A DNA stretch of 13,963 nucleotides from DATKBT01 sp035546295 (GTDB lineage Bacteria > Acidobacteriota > Thermoanaerobaculia > Multivoradales > Multivoraceae): positions 1 to 13,963 of the forward strand of contig DATKBT010000158.1 of NCBI GenBank assembly GCA_035546295.1. Direction: 5' to 3'. The notes beneath the pieces were generated by a model that saw only the letters and a list, made by a program, of their open reading frames with translations, did no database searches and was not told the DNA's origin. This document shows positions 6,909 to 13,963 of this stretch, piece by piece; position 1 is the first letter of the stretch; each line of letters opens with the position of its first letter. The translations under genes and the position numbers were made by a program.

Positions 6909-8785
6909 CAGGTCTCCTCCGGGTCTACCGGAGTCCCGGTTCCCTGGCGCAGGGTGGTGTAGCGGTCCACCGGCAGCCCGCTCCACTCTTCCGCGGAACC
7001 GTCGGGCCAATGAATCCTCACCGTCACCGCCGAGGCGTCCTCCCCGAGGCCGAAGAGCGCGCGTGGATCGTTCGAGCTGGCGAAGCTCCCGTCGGTGTGG
7101 ACGCGGCGCACGTGGGGCGGCTCTCCCGGCCGCAGCACCACGGCACGGGCGCCGAGCATGTCGCGGCGCCCGTCCCGACCGACGGCACGAACGCCGAGCC
7201 AGTGCCGGCGTTGGCCGATCTGGTTCAGGAGCAGGCGCGCCGGGCCGTTGTTGTTGGCGATCAGAACGTCGGTGTCGCCGTCGTTGTCGACGTCGCCGAA
7301 CGCCGCCCCACGACTGACCTCCGAGCGTTGGAGCTCGCTCTGGCCCAGCACCTCCTCGTAGCGTCCGTCTCCGGTGTTGCGGAAGAGCTGGTTGGTCTGG
7401 TGCAGGGGGAAGGGATCCTGAGCGCGGGCGAGGGCCTCGATTCTCTTCACTGCCCCGCTCACCACCAGCAGGTCGAGCCAGCCGTCGCCGTCGAAGTCCA
7501 ACCAGGAAGTGCCGAACGAGGTGTAGGGCCGGCTCGGCGCCCCCAGACCGGAGGCCACGGTCGCGTCCTCGAACACGCCGCTTCCGTCGTTGATGTAGAG
7601 CGTGTTGGTCTCGCCGGTGAGATGAGTCATGAAGAGGTCGAGATCGCCGTCACGGTCGAAGTCGGCGGCGTCGACGCCCATGCTGGCCTCGGCCCTTCCC
7701 TGGCCGTTGACCGCGCAGCCTGCGAGCCGCGCCTCGTCCGAGAACGCGCCGGGGCGGTGCTGGATCCACAGGTTGTTCGGCAGCCCGTCGTTGGCGACGT
7801 AGAGGTCCGGCCAGCCGTCGCCGTCGAAGTCGGCGGCCACGGCGCCCAGGGCCCCTCCGAAGCCCGAGCGCATGCCAGCGGCGGCGGTAACGTCCTCGAA
7901 GGTTCCGTCGCCCCGGTTGCGGAAGAGGCGATCGGGCTCGGCCGCGAAGGAGCCGGGCCCGCAGTAGTCCTGGGCGCCGGTGAAGTCGCGGCAGACCGGA
8001 GCGTTCTCGAACGTGGCGGCGATGTAGTTGCCGACGAAGAGATCGAGCCACCCATCCCGGTCGTAATCGAAGAAGACCGCGGGCACACTCCACCTGGACT
8101 CACCGCTGCCGGTCTCGGCCGTGACATCGACGAACGTACCGTCTCCACGGTTGCGCCAGAGCTGGTTGGGGCCCAAGTTGGTGACGTAGAGATCGATCCA
8201 CCCGTCGTTGTCGTAGTCGCCTGCCGCCACTCCCATGCCGTAGCCCTGGGCGTCGATGCCGCTCGCCATGGTGACGTCGGTGAAGCGCAGCGAGGGAACC
8301 CCGTCCTCGCCGATCTCGAGGTCGTTGCGGAAGAGGCGGTCGCGAAGCGGAGGCGGGTGGGGCGGCGGGAAGAGAGCGTCGTCCATCGTCTTGCCCGGGC
8401 CGAGGAGGGCGCCCTGGACCAGGTAGACGTCGAGATCCCCATCGTTGTCGTAGTCGAACAAGGCGGCCCCCGCGCCGGTGACCTCGGCCATGTAGTACTC
8501 GCCGGTCATGCCGTTGAAATGGACGAAGTCGAGACCGGCGGCGCCGGCCGCGTCGCTGAAGAGCGCTGCCGCGGGGCCGCTCGGGGGGGCGTGGTCTCCG
8601 CCGTGCCGCCGCGCCGACGAAGGCTCCCCGCCAGCGAGGCGATCCTCGGTTCGCTGGCAGGCCACGCAGGCGACGAGCGCCAGTGCCGCCGCCGGTCCGG
8701 CCGCCCTACACCGCCATCCTGCTCGAGGACATCCGCTCGACCGGCGCGAGAGCGCCGGGCGCACCCGGTCGGCGGCATCCGTCAT
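6908..8785 (-). CDS. CRTAC1-type FG-GAP/VCBS repeat lipoprotein with ASPIC/UnbV domain, 625 aa
   Basis: After an arginine-rich start, residues about 31-40 are hydrophobic and end in LVAC, a lipobox with Cys40 (Cys43 is a second candidate). The body is a beta-propeller of FG-GAP repeats, each with a calcium-loop pattern: DYDNDGDLD (111-119), DYDNDGWID, DYDRDGWLD, DFDGDGWPD, DFDRDGDLD, DFDGDGWLD and DVDNDGDTD. LFRNRGDGTFEDVT and similar linkers are typical. A CRDFTGAQDYCGPGSF segment carries two cysteines that may form a disulfide. The C-terminus from about WLGVRAVGRDG to VRIHWPDGSAEEW is an ASPIC/UnbV domain. These proteins are usually surface or extracellular, with a proposed binding or adhesion role; no catalytic site is seen. 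GGAG at 8793-8796 supports the ATG at 8785. Unlike the upstream FG-GAP gene, it has no internal TGA and no thioredoxin domain. Confidence 0.92.
   Translation of the reverse strand: MTDAADRVRPALSRRSSGCPRAGWRCRAAGPAAALALVACVACQRTEDRLAGGEPSSARRHGGDHAPPSGPAAALFSDAAGAAGLDFVHFNGMTGEYYMAEVTGAGAALFDYDNDGDLDVYLVQGALLGPGKTMDDALFPPPHPPPLRDRLFRNDLEIGEDGVPSLRFTDVTMASGIDAQGYGMGVAAGDYDNDGWIDLYVTNLGPNQLWRNRGDGTFVDVTAETGSGESRWSVPAVFFDYDRDGWLDLFVGNYIAATFENAPVCRDFTGAQDYCGPGSFAAEPDRLFRNRGDGTFEDVTAAAGMRSGFGGALGAVAADFDGDGWPDLYVANDGLPNNLWIQHRPGAFSDEARLAGCAVNGQGRAEASMGVDAADFDRDGDLDLFMTHLTGETNTLYINDGSGVFEDATVASGLGAPSRPYTSFGTSWLDFDGDGWLDLLVVSGAVKRIEALARAQDPFPLHQTNQLFRNTGDGRYEEVLGQSELQRSEVSRGAAFGDVDNDGDTDVLIANNNGPARLLLNQIGQRRHWLGVRAVGRDGRRDMLGARAVVLRPGEPPHVRRVHTDGSFASSNDPRALFGLGEDASAVTVRIHWPDGSAEEWSGLPVDRYTTLRQGTGTPVDPEET
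6914..6920 (-). promoter_or_regulatory. Strong ribosome binding site for the 702-aa TPR lipoprotein gene
   Basis: The minus strand reads GGAGGAG here, five bases before the ATG at 6908. It lies inside the last codons of the upstream CRTAC1-type gene and decides the start in favour of 6908 over the longer frame that opens at 7010. Confidence 0.8.
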
Positions 8786-8792
8786 CGACCGG

Positions 8793-8796
8793 CTCC
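8793..8796 (-). promoter_or_regulatory. Ribosome binding site of the CRTAC1-type lipoprotein gene
   Basis: The minus strand reads GGAG seven bases before the ATG at 8785. It supports that start over internal candidates. Confidence 0.55.
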
Positions 8797-8800
8797 GCGC

Positions 8801-8816
8801 CGATCGTCAACGATCG
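8801..8816 (-). other. Small hairpin in the 55-nt intergenic gap
   Basis: CGATCGT and ACGATCG form a perfect 7-bp inverted repeat with two bases between them, realistically a 6-bp stem with a 4-nt loop. It lies between the stop of the large FG-GAP/TlpA/TPR gene and the ribosome binding site of the next gene. There is no U-tract, so it is not a classic intrinsic terminator. It could be an mRNA processing or stability element. Confidence 0.35.
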
Positions 8817-8840
8817 TAGCAGGTGCCTGCGCGCTTCCCG

Positions 8841-11800
8841 TCATCGCCGCGAGATCGCGCGTTCTGCCAGGCTCAGGTTGTCTCGCGCACTCTGGAGAGC
8901 GGGATCGAGCTCGACGGCCCGACGGAGGTGCTCGATGGCCTCCTCGATGCGTCCCTGCCGGAACCGAACGGTCCCGAGGTTGTTGTGGGCGTCGGCGAGA
9001 TCGGGGTCGAGCTCGATCGCCCGCTGCAGGTGAACGACGGCGTCGTCGATGACGTCTCCCAGGAGCAGGAGGGCGGCCAAGTTGTTGTGCGCGCCGGCGT
9101 CGAGGGGGTCGCGACGCAGGATCTCCCGGAACTGGGCGGCAGCGTCGTCGAGCCGGCCCAGCCGCTCGAGAGCGCGCCCGTAGTTGTGGCGTGTCTCGGC
9201 GGAGTGCGAGGCCGCGCGTATGGCCTGCTCGTAGAACACCGTCGCTTCCTGCCATCGGTCCTGGGTCGCGAGCAGATCGGCGAGCCCGCGGTTCGCCCCC
9301 CAGTGATCGGGGTCGAGGCGAAGGGCGTGCCGGTAGAGTCGGCTGGCCTCGCCCAGCTCCCCCTTTCTGAACAGTAGGTGGCCGAGGTTGGTGCGCGCCT
9401 CCGCGTCGTCGTCTTCGGTCTCGAGCGACAGGCGCAGGTAGCGGATGGCGTCGTCGAGCCACCCGTCGTCCAGGAAGCGCTGGGCGATCCAGCTCAGGTG
9501 GACATCGCCGGGCGCGGCGAACCATCGGCCGGGGAACGGTACCGCCATCGCGCGGCGCACGGTCGAGGGCGAGCCGAGGTGCTCGACGTCCTCGAGCAGG
9601 CGCTCGAGCTCGACCGGCCCACGGTAGAAACCGGCGAGTCGGGCGTCGCCATCGAGCAGCAGGCTGGACGGGATCGCGAAGGGCAGGTGGGTGGCCGACA
9701 GCAGGTCGTGCAGCACCTCCAGCTTGGTCAAGAGCTCGGGGTTCGCGAACCCGGTCTCGAAAGGGAACCCCGTGGCTGCGAGGACCCGCCGTGCGTCCTC
9801 GGGTCCCGTGGTCGCGCCGTCCTCGAGCCCATCCACGCTCAACGCGATCACGTCCAGGCCCGCCGCGCGGATCCGGGCCTCGTTGCGCGTGAGGTCGCGG
9901 AGCTCCTCGATGCAGGGCGGGCACCAGCTCGCCCACAGGTTGATCAACGTCGGCGCTCCCACGCGCTCCTCGAGCGGGATCGCGCGGCCCGCCGCGGTCT
10001 CGTACTGGACGGTCGGGAGCGGGGCCCGGGCCACCAGGTAGAGGCGGCGCGGCGTGCGGGACGGCGTGGTCGCCGGAGCCGACGGCCGCAGGCTCACCTG
10101 GCGCTCGGGAGCGATCCACCGCTGCGCGCGACCGTCTCCCTCGACGATCGAGTAGCGGGCGTCGGCCGCTACACCCGGCAGCGTCTCGCGTGCTCCGCCC
10201 GGCCAGCGGACGGCGATCTTCTCGATGCGCAGGTGGGGGCCGAGCCCGAAGTGCAGCCACTTGCTCGATTGCGAGAGGAACCCGTCGCCCGCGCGCAGCG
10301 TCTCGACCATCACCCGGGGCCGATCGCTCCCATCCTCGACGTGGACCTCCACCCTGGCTCCGATCGCGTCGCGGTTGCTGGTGCGTCCGGTCAAGCGGAG
10401 AGCCAGGTAGTGAGCGTCGCCCGGCGAGTCGTTGCGCGCGAAGCGAAGCCGTGGGGCGGTGCGATTGGCGAACCACAGATCGAGATCGCCGTCCTGATCC
10501 CAGTCGACGTAGGCGAGCCCCCGCCCGTCATCGATGAAGTCGAGACCACTCACCGCCGAGACGTTGGCGAAGCGTGGCGACCCGGTGTTCAGGAACGCGC
10601 AGTTGCGCTCGTAGCCGCTGAAGGAACGGCCGAGCTCGTGCATGCGGAACACGGTGGCGAACGCCGCCAGATAGTCCGCGGCGGACTCCGGTCCGACCGC
10701 CTCGTGGGGTGAGCGCGACACGACCTGTCGCCAGAAGAAGCTTCAGAGGTCGTCGGTGTCGGGCGCGCTCAAGAATCCGTTCGCGACCACCAGATCCTTC
10801 CACCCGTCGTTGTTGAGGTCGACGAAGATGGAGCTCCAGGCCCAACGGCCCATGGTGACCGCCGCATCGAGGCTGACGTCGGTGAACGTTCCATCACCGC
10901 GGTTCATGAACAGGGAGTTGCCGCGAGCCAGGCGCTGCACCGCCGCCTTGTCCGCGGGTGACATCCCCGGCTGGAAGCCGCGCTGGTAGGTGATGCGATG
11001 GCCGGCAGAGGAGAACATGTTCCCGACGTAGAGGTCCATCCAGCCGTCGCCGTCGGCGTCGCCCCAGGAGACCGACATGCCAGAGGCGATGTCTTCCACT
11101 CCGGCCCGCTCGGCGACGTTCACGAAGCGACCACCGTCGTTGCGGTAGAGGCAGTTGCGACCGAAGTCGTTGGCCACGTAGAGGTCCTGATCGCCGTCGT
11201 TGTCGTAGTCCTCCCAGGAGGCGGCAAAGCTCCAGCGGCGATTGTCGGCGTCGAGACCGGTCGCCGCCGTCACGTCCACGAAGTGGAAGCCGCCGTCGTT
11301 GCGAAGGAGGAAGTTGGGTGCGCCGTTCTGGGCGTCGTGATAGGGGATCGGCTTCGGCACGTGGTCGGGGTCGGCGCTCAGCGGCGCGTACTGCGTCGCG
11401 TAGAGGTCGAGGTCGCCGTCGCCGTCGTAGTCGGCGCTGGCCAGCGAGTAGGCGAGTCGCACCTCGGGCAGCGCGCGTTCCAGCGTGAACCTGCCCGAGC
11501 CGTCGTTGGCCATGATGAGGAGCGCCGGATCCGTGGCGATCACCAGGTCCTGGTCGCCGTCGTTGTCGAGATCGAGGAGCAGGCTGCTGAGCGAGCGGTC
11601 GAGCCAGTCGACGCCTGCCCAGGAAGAGCGGTCGGTCGCCGTTCCATCGGCGTTCTGCACGAACAGGCGGTTCGGCAGCCCGCCGAACTGAGGCGCGTAG
11701 AGGTCCTCCAGCCCGTCGCCGTCGACGTCGCCGATCGTGACGCCCGCATGGCCGATGAAGTCCGTGCCCAGGGCGGCCTCGATCGACCCCAGCCAGTCAG

Positions 11801-12578
11801 CGGTGCCCACCATGACCTGCTCCGCGAAGCTGGTGTTGCCCCCCAGGACCGCTTCGGTGCAGTCGGAGAACAGGGCTCCGCCGCCGGGCGTGCTGGCGGA
11901 GGTCTGCTCCCACGCGCCGGCGATCAGCTCCGCGATCCTCGGCGGCTCCTCCCCGGCGGGTGGTGTCCAGCGGACGCGCCATTCTGCATGCTGCTCGATG
12001 ACGCCGGCCTCGCCGCGCGCGCTGATCGAGACCAGTTGATCGGTGCTCCACTGGTCTGCCTGGCGATCGACGGCCACGATCTTGAACTTGACCTCCACCT
12101 GCGTTGGATCGCCGAGCCCATCGATCAGCTCACGCAGCGCCGCGGCGACCCCCCCGGGCCCTCGATGGGGAGCGGGTCGCGGCGCGTCGGCCGGAGCAGG
12201 CCCGTCCCGACGCAGAACCCTGAGGCTGTGGTCGCGGAAGACCTCGCGCGCCCGGATGGGATGAAGCGAGCTCGCCGAGGCGTTCTTCGTCACGAGCGAG
12301 GCGAGCGCGGCCGCCGTGAGGCGGGCCGGCTGCTCGAGAAGCCCGGCGATCTGCCCGAGCTGCGCTGCGGCGGCGTTGCTGAAGGCCTCGGTCTCCCAGC
12401 CGTCGGTGCGGGGATCGTCCCGGTACACGGGCGGCGACGGCATCCCCTCGAGTGTCGCGAGGTCGGCGGGCTCGGCGCCGGTGTCGTGCTCCGGCGGTTG
12501 CGCGGCCGCGCCGTCGACCAGGAGCGCGAGGGCGGCGGTGAGGCCGCAGCGAAGGAGCGGGCCGAGCAGAGGCATCAT
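8841..12578 (-). CDS. Predicted selenoprotein: FG-GAP/UnbV + TlpA-like thioredoxin + TPR, about 1245 aa, with in-frame UGA
   Basis: Residues 1-26 are a signal peptide (cleavage near AAA/Q27). Residues about 30-260 match no domain I recognise. FG-GAP repeats follow, with DVDGDG (284-289), DLDNDG (336-341), DYDGDG (383-388), DYDNDG (457-462), DADGDG (507-512) and DLNNDG (587-592). Codon 612 is TGA (10743-10745). The same frame continues as SFFWRQVV, then SGYERN, a last propeller loop DWDQDG (692-697), an ASPIC/UnbV domain (about 734-814), a TlpA-like thioredoxin domain with WCPPC (Cys886, Cys889) and a PSS cis-proline-type segment (about 970), and TPRs (about 1044-1239). The first half alone would lack its UnbV end, and the second half alone would lack a signal peptide. 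A SECIS-like hairpin follows the UGA, so Sec612 is favoured over a broken gene. GGAG at 12581-12584 fits the second ATG (12575) slightly better, which would shift numbering by one. The 12578 start lies 17 nt after the upstream stop. Confidence 0.85.
10715..10731 (-). promoter_or_regulatory. Candidate bacterial SECIS hairpin
   Basis: In the transcript, GCGACA and UGUCGC pair perfectly over 6 bp around the loop GGUCG. The loop begins 17 nt after the UGA. Known bacterial SECIS elements lie inside the coding region directly 3' of the UGA, with a G at the start of a small apical loop; the E. coli fdhF element carries GGUC at almost the same distance. A seventh pair (base 14 with base 33 of the UGA-numbered RNA) is possible if one G is bulged. 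I do not see the bulged U on the 5' arm that is present in fdhF. SelB binding is inferred. Confidence 0.7.
10743..10745 (-). other. In-frame TGA, predicted selenocysteine codon
   Basis: The minus strand reads ...GAC GAC CTC TGA AGC TTC TTC TGG..., which is DDL-U-SFFW. No frame change is needed to join the two halves of the protein. TGA is the genuine stop of the genes ending at 4800, 6908, 8841 and 12596, so a special decoding signal is required. Selenocysteine insertion is the best fit. A nonsense mutation or a base error is the alternative. Confidence 0.75.
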
Positions 12579-12580
12579 GG

Positions 12581-12584
12581 CTCC
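12581..12584 (-). promoter_or_regulatory. Ribosome binding site of the predicted selenoprotein gene
   Basis: The minus strand reads GGAG, two bases before the first ATG (12578) and five before the second (12575). The spacing favours initiation at 12575, a difference of one residue. Confidence 0.45.
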
Positions 12585-12595
12585 ACGAAACCAGC

Positions 12596-13858
12596 TCACT
12601 CGAGGTACCGCAGCATCTCCCGGGCGCTCGCCGCGTTGGGATCGTTCGGGGCGAGCTCGACGAATCGCTCCAGGCGGGCTTTCGCCTTCGTCGGTTCTCC
12701 GGTGTTGGTGTAGCAGAGGCCGAGGTAGTAGTGCGCCGAGGCCACGTCCGGCGCGAGCTCGACGACCTTCTCGAGATCGACGATCGCCCCCGCCACGTCC
12801 CCCGCGTCGAACTTCGCGAGACCAGTCTCCAGGAAAGCGCTGGCGAGGGCTGCGGAATCGACTCTCGCCAGCGCCGCGAGCGCCTCTTTCTCCTTCTCCG
12901 CGTCTCCGATCTCGCGGTACGCCTCGTACCGGACCCGCAGGGCCCGCTCGTTCGAGGGGTCGCGCTCCAGCATCTGCTCGGCGCGCTCCGCCGCTTTCCT
13001 CCACTCACCGCGACGGGCGTAGACGACCATCAGGGCATCCACCGCCTGGTGCAGGTCCGGCTGCACTTCGAGGGCCTCGAGGAATCGGCGCTCGGCGGTC
13101 GCGAGATCGCCCACGGCCGCCGCGTCGGCGCCCTCGTTGAAGAGCAGCGCCGGAAGGTCGGTGTCCTCCTCGAGCGTCGCCAGCTCCTTCAGGACCCGCT
13201 CCGCGTCCGCGGCGTGTCCGAGCCGGCTGTGGGCTTCGTACACCAGGCGCAGCGCTTGCGGGCTTCGGGGCGAGCTCTCGAGGAAGCGTTGCGCGGCGGC
13301 GAGCGCCTCCTCTGCGCGGTCCTGCTGGAGATAGACGGTCGCCAGGCCCGAGTCCGCGACCGCCAGCTCGGGATCCAGCTCGTGCGCTTCGAGGAACTTC
13401 GCGAGCGCGGCATCGATCTCGCCCTTCGCGAGCGCCTCGACGCCCGCATTGAACGCCGTTTCGGCCGGTGGCAGCGATGGCTGAACGCCTCCTTCGACTC
13501 CTGCGCTCGAGGTCAGCGGTCCGGCGCCAAGCGTGAGCGTGCGAAACGTCGTCTGCCCGAGCCTGGGCACGATCGTGGTGGCGATGCGATCGTACCCCTC
13601 GGCCTCGATGACCAGGTCGTAGACGAAGGTGAAGCTCGGCACTGTGACCGTGGCCTTACCCCGGCGATTGGTCTGGGCCTCGACCTGGATGTCGCTGCGC
13701 TCCTCGGTGGTGAGCTTGATGCGGGCACCGGCCACCGGTTCGCCCGCAGTGTTCTCGACGGTGAGGGCGAGCCGTGCCGGCTGCGCCGGGAGCGCCGCCG
13801 GGAGGAGCGCTGCGACGAGGAACAGGAGCACGGCGACTTGCCGTGGTCGTGGCCTCAT
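12596..13858 (-). CDS. Secreted carboxypeptidase-regulatory-like / TPR protein, 420 aa
   Basis: Residues 1-25 form a clear signal peptide (basic start, hydrophobic core, LPA/QPA cleavage). Residues about 28-112 look like a carboxypeptidase-regulatory-like or Cna-B-type beta-sandwich: VENTAGEPVAGARIKLT, then TNRRGKATVTVP and IEAEGYDRIATTI are the usual strand pattern of that fold. A Gly/Pro/Ser linker leads to TPRs from about 133 to 420 (for example AALAKFLEAHELDP, TAERRFLEALEVQP, AIVDLEKVVELAPD, KARLERFVELAPND). No catalytic residues are visible. It probably acts as a periplasmic or surface adaptor. The ATG at 13858 has GGGAG six bases upstream and overlaps the TGA of a short upstream ORF as ATGA. 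Its own TGA is 17 nt before the start of the predicted selenoprotein gene, so the two are very likely co-translated from one mRNA. Confidence 0.9.
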   Translation of the reverse strand: MRPRPRQVAVLLFLVAALLPAALPAQPARLALTVENTAGEPVAGARIKLTTEERSDIQVEAQTNRRGKATVTVPSFTFVYDLVIEAEGYDRIATTIVPRLGQTTFRTLTLGAGPLTSSAGVEGGVQPSLPPAETAFNAGVEALAKGEIDAALAKFLEAHELDPELAVADSGLATVYLQQDRAEEALAAAQRFLESSPRSPQALRLVYEAHSRLGHAADAERVLKELATLEEDTDLPALLFNEGADAAAVGDLATAERRFLEALEVQPDLHQAVDALMVVYARRGEWRKAAERAEQMLERDPSNERALRVRYEAYREIGDAEKEKEALAALARVDSAALASAFLETGLAKFDAGDVAGAIVDLEKVVELAPDVASAHYYLGLCYTNTGEPTKAKARLERFVELAPNDPNAASAREMLRYLE

Positions 13859-13944
13859 GGGAGTCTCCCGCGGGCGTCCTGCGCGGAAATGCCGATGGAC
13901 AAGAGGACCAGGAGGATCGGAGCGAGGCGCGCAAGTCGAGCCAT
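13855..13944 (-). CDS. Short signal-peptide-like ORF, 29 codons, or the C-terminal end of an upstream gene
   Basis: From ATG 13944 the frame reads MARLARLAPILLVLLSIG, then ISAQDARGRLP and stop. This is a complete bacterial signal-peptide pattern (two arginines, a hydrophobic core, SAQDA) with almost nothing after it. Its TGA overlaps the ATG of the 420-aa gene as ATGA, which suggests coupling. No convincing ribosome binding site precedes the ATG, and the frame stays open to the window edge, so it could instead be the tail of a larger gene. A degenerate remnant of an exported protein is a third possibility. Only about 19 bases upstream are visible, so I cannot choose between these. Confidence 0.4.
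   Translation of the reverse strand: MARLARLAPILLVLLSIGISAQDARGRLP
13865..13869 (-). promoter_or_regulatory. Ribosome binding site of the 420-aa TPR protein gene
   Basis: The minus strand reads GGGAG six bases before the ATG at 13858. It is followed by ACTCCC, so the site can pair with the bases just before the start codon (GGGAG with CTCCC) in a tight hairpin. That could mask it unless the overlapping upstream ORF is being translated. The masking is inference. Confidence 0.5.
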
Positions 13945-13963
13945 GATGAAGAGTTTCTGGTTT

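Noticed and set aside
5826..6962. Plus-strand ORF of 378 codons
   Set aside because: It is antisense to the TPR lipoprotein, which has a lipobox, a strong ribosome binding site and regular TPRs.
6909..7010. N-terminal extension of the 702-aa TPR lipoprotein
   Set aside because: It overlaps the end of the CRTAC1-type gene. The GGAGGAG site and the lipobox both support the ATG at 6908.
7010..9052. Long plus-strand ORF of 680 codons
   Set aside because: It is antisense to the CRTAC1-type gene. Its repeated Val/Glu/Gly runs are the mirror of the DxDxDG codons, and it has no signal or recognisable domain.
9378..10712. Plus-strand ORF of 444 codons
   Set aside because: It is antisense to the UnbV/TlpA/TPR half, where the minus strand has clear domains (WCPPC, TPRs). 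No domain is visible on the plus strand.
8841..10721. Separate gene of 626 codons starting at GTG 10721
   Set aside because: It would lack a signal peptide although it carries exported-type domains. It would begin in the middle of an FG-GAP/UnbV protein, inside the candidate SECIS loop, with only a weak AGG before it. The frame is continuous with the upstream half through the TGA.
10743..10745. Genome-wide reassignment of TGA to Trp or Gly
   Set aside because: TGA is the natural stop of the genes ending at 4800, 6908, 8841 and 12596, each followed directly or closely by the next start. Trp is encoded by TGG throughout.
10743..10745. Simple nonsense mutation or sequencing error
   Set aside because: Not excluded, but disfavoured: a perfect hairpin with a GGUCG loop at SECIS distance would be a coincidence, and the downstream half shows no decay.
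7260..11570. Recurring short DNA motif near GTCGCCGTCGTTGTCG as a possible DNA repeat or CRISPR-like array
   Set aside because: Each copy encodes the DxDNDGD calcium loop of an FG-GAP repeat on the minus strand. Spacing is irregular and in frame, so it is a protein repeat.
10998..12713. Long plus-strand ORF of 571 codons
   Set aside because: It is antisense to the FG-GAP part of the predicted selenoprotein gene, with the same low-complexity mirror pattern. GC-rich genes commonly leave such open antisense frames.
12579..13004. N-terminal extension of the predicted selenoprotein gene
   Set aside because: It overlaps the 420-aa TPR gene in another frame and is Arg/Gly low-complexity. A signal peptide begins at 12578.

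Overview
The window is very GC-rich DNA with strong G/C preference at third codon positions. It is filled with secreted or lipid-anchored proteins built from TPR repeats, FG-GAP/VCBS beta-propeller repeats with ASPIC/UnbV (CRTAC1-type) domains, a TlpA-like thioredoxin domain and a sulfatase-fold enzyme. This mix is typical of Acidobacteriota and is also seen in Planctomycetota and other large-genome environmental bacteria. I favour Acidobacteriota, by inference only, since no rRNA or other marker gene is present.

Layout, left to right. (1) 1-1842, minus strand: the 5' part of a sulfatase-superfamily/TPR protein whose 3' end lies outside the window. (2) 1843-1996: a 154-bp divergent intergenic region with weak promoter-like boxes. 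(3) 1997-4012, plus strand: a 671-aa TPR protein with an N-terminal membrane or signal segment. It converges on, and overlaps by 34 bp, the next gene. (4) 3979-13944, minus strand: one tightly packed apparent operon. Read in transcription order it holds a 29-codon signal-peptide-like ORF (13855-13944); a secreted carboxypeptidase-regulatory-like/TPR protein (12596-13858); a giant FG-GAP/UnbV-TlpA-TPR protein (8841-12578) interrupted by an in-frame TGA; a CRTAC1-type FG-GAP lipoprotein (6908-8785); a 702-aa TPR lipoprotein (4800-6908); and a 272-aa TPR protein (3979-4797). Junctions are ATGA-type overlaps, a 2-nt gap, a 17-nt gap and one 55-nt gap.

The main discovery is the TGA at 10743-10745. 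The reading frame runs straight through it in the same phase, joining the first half of an FG-GAP protein to its missing C-terminal propeller repeat, UnbV domain, thioredoxin domain and TPRs. Immediately 3' of the UGA is a perfect 6-bp hairpin with a GGUCG loop, starting at the distance expected of a bacterial SECIS element. TGA is used as an ordinary stop by at least four neighbouring genes, so genome-wide reassignment does not explain it. The best reading is a selenoprotein of about 1245 aa with Sec at residue 612 in the context DDL-U-SFFWRQVV, on the same chain as a WCPPC thioredoxin motif. I know of no characterised selenoprotein of this type. A nonsense mutation or sequence error remains the alternative.

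Other points of interest are three paralogous TPR proteins on both strands that share a C-terminal module, and a sulfatase-fold enzyme with Thr in place of the formylglycine Cys/Ser. All products appear to be exported, so the locus probably encodes an envelope-surface protein assembly (propellers plus TPR adaptors plus a redox domain). Its substrate cannot be read from the sequence.
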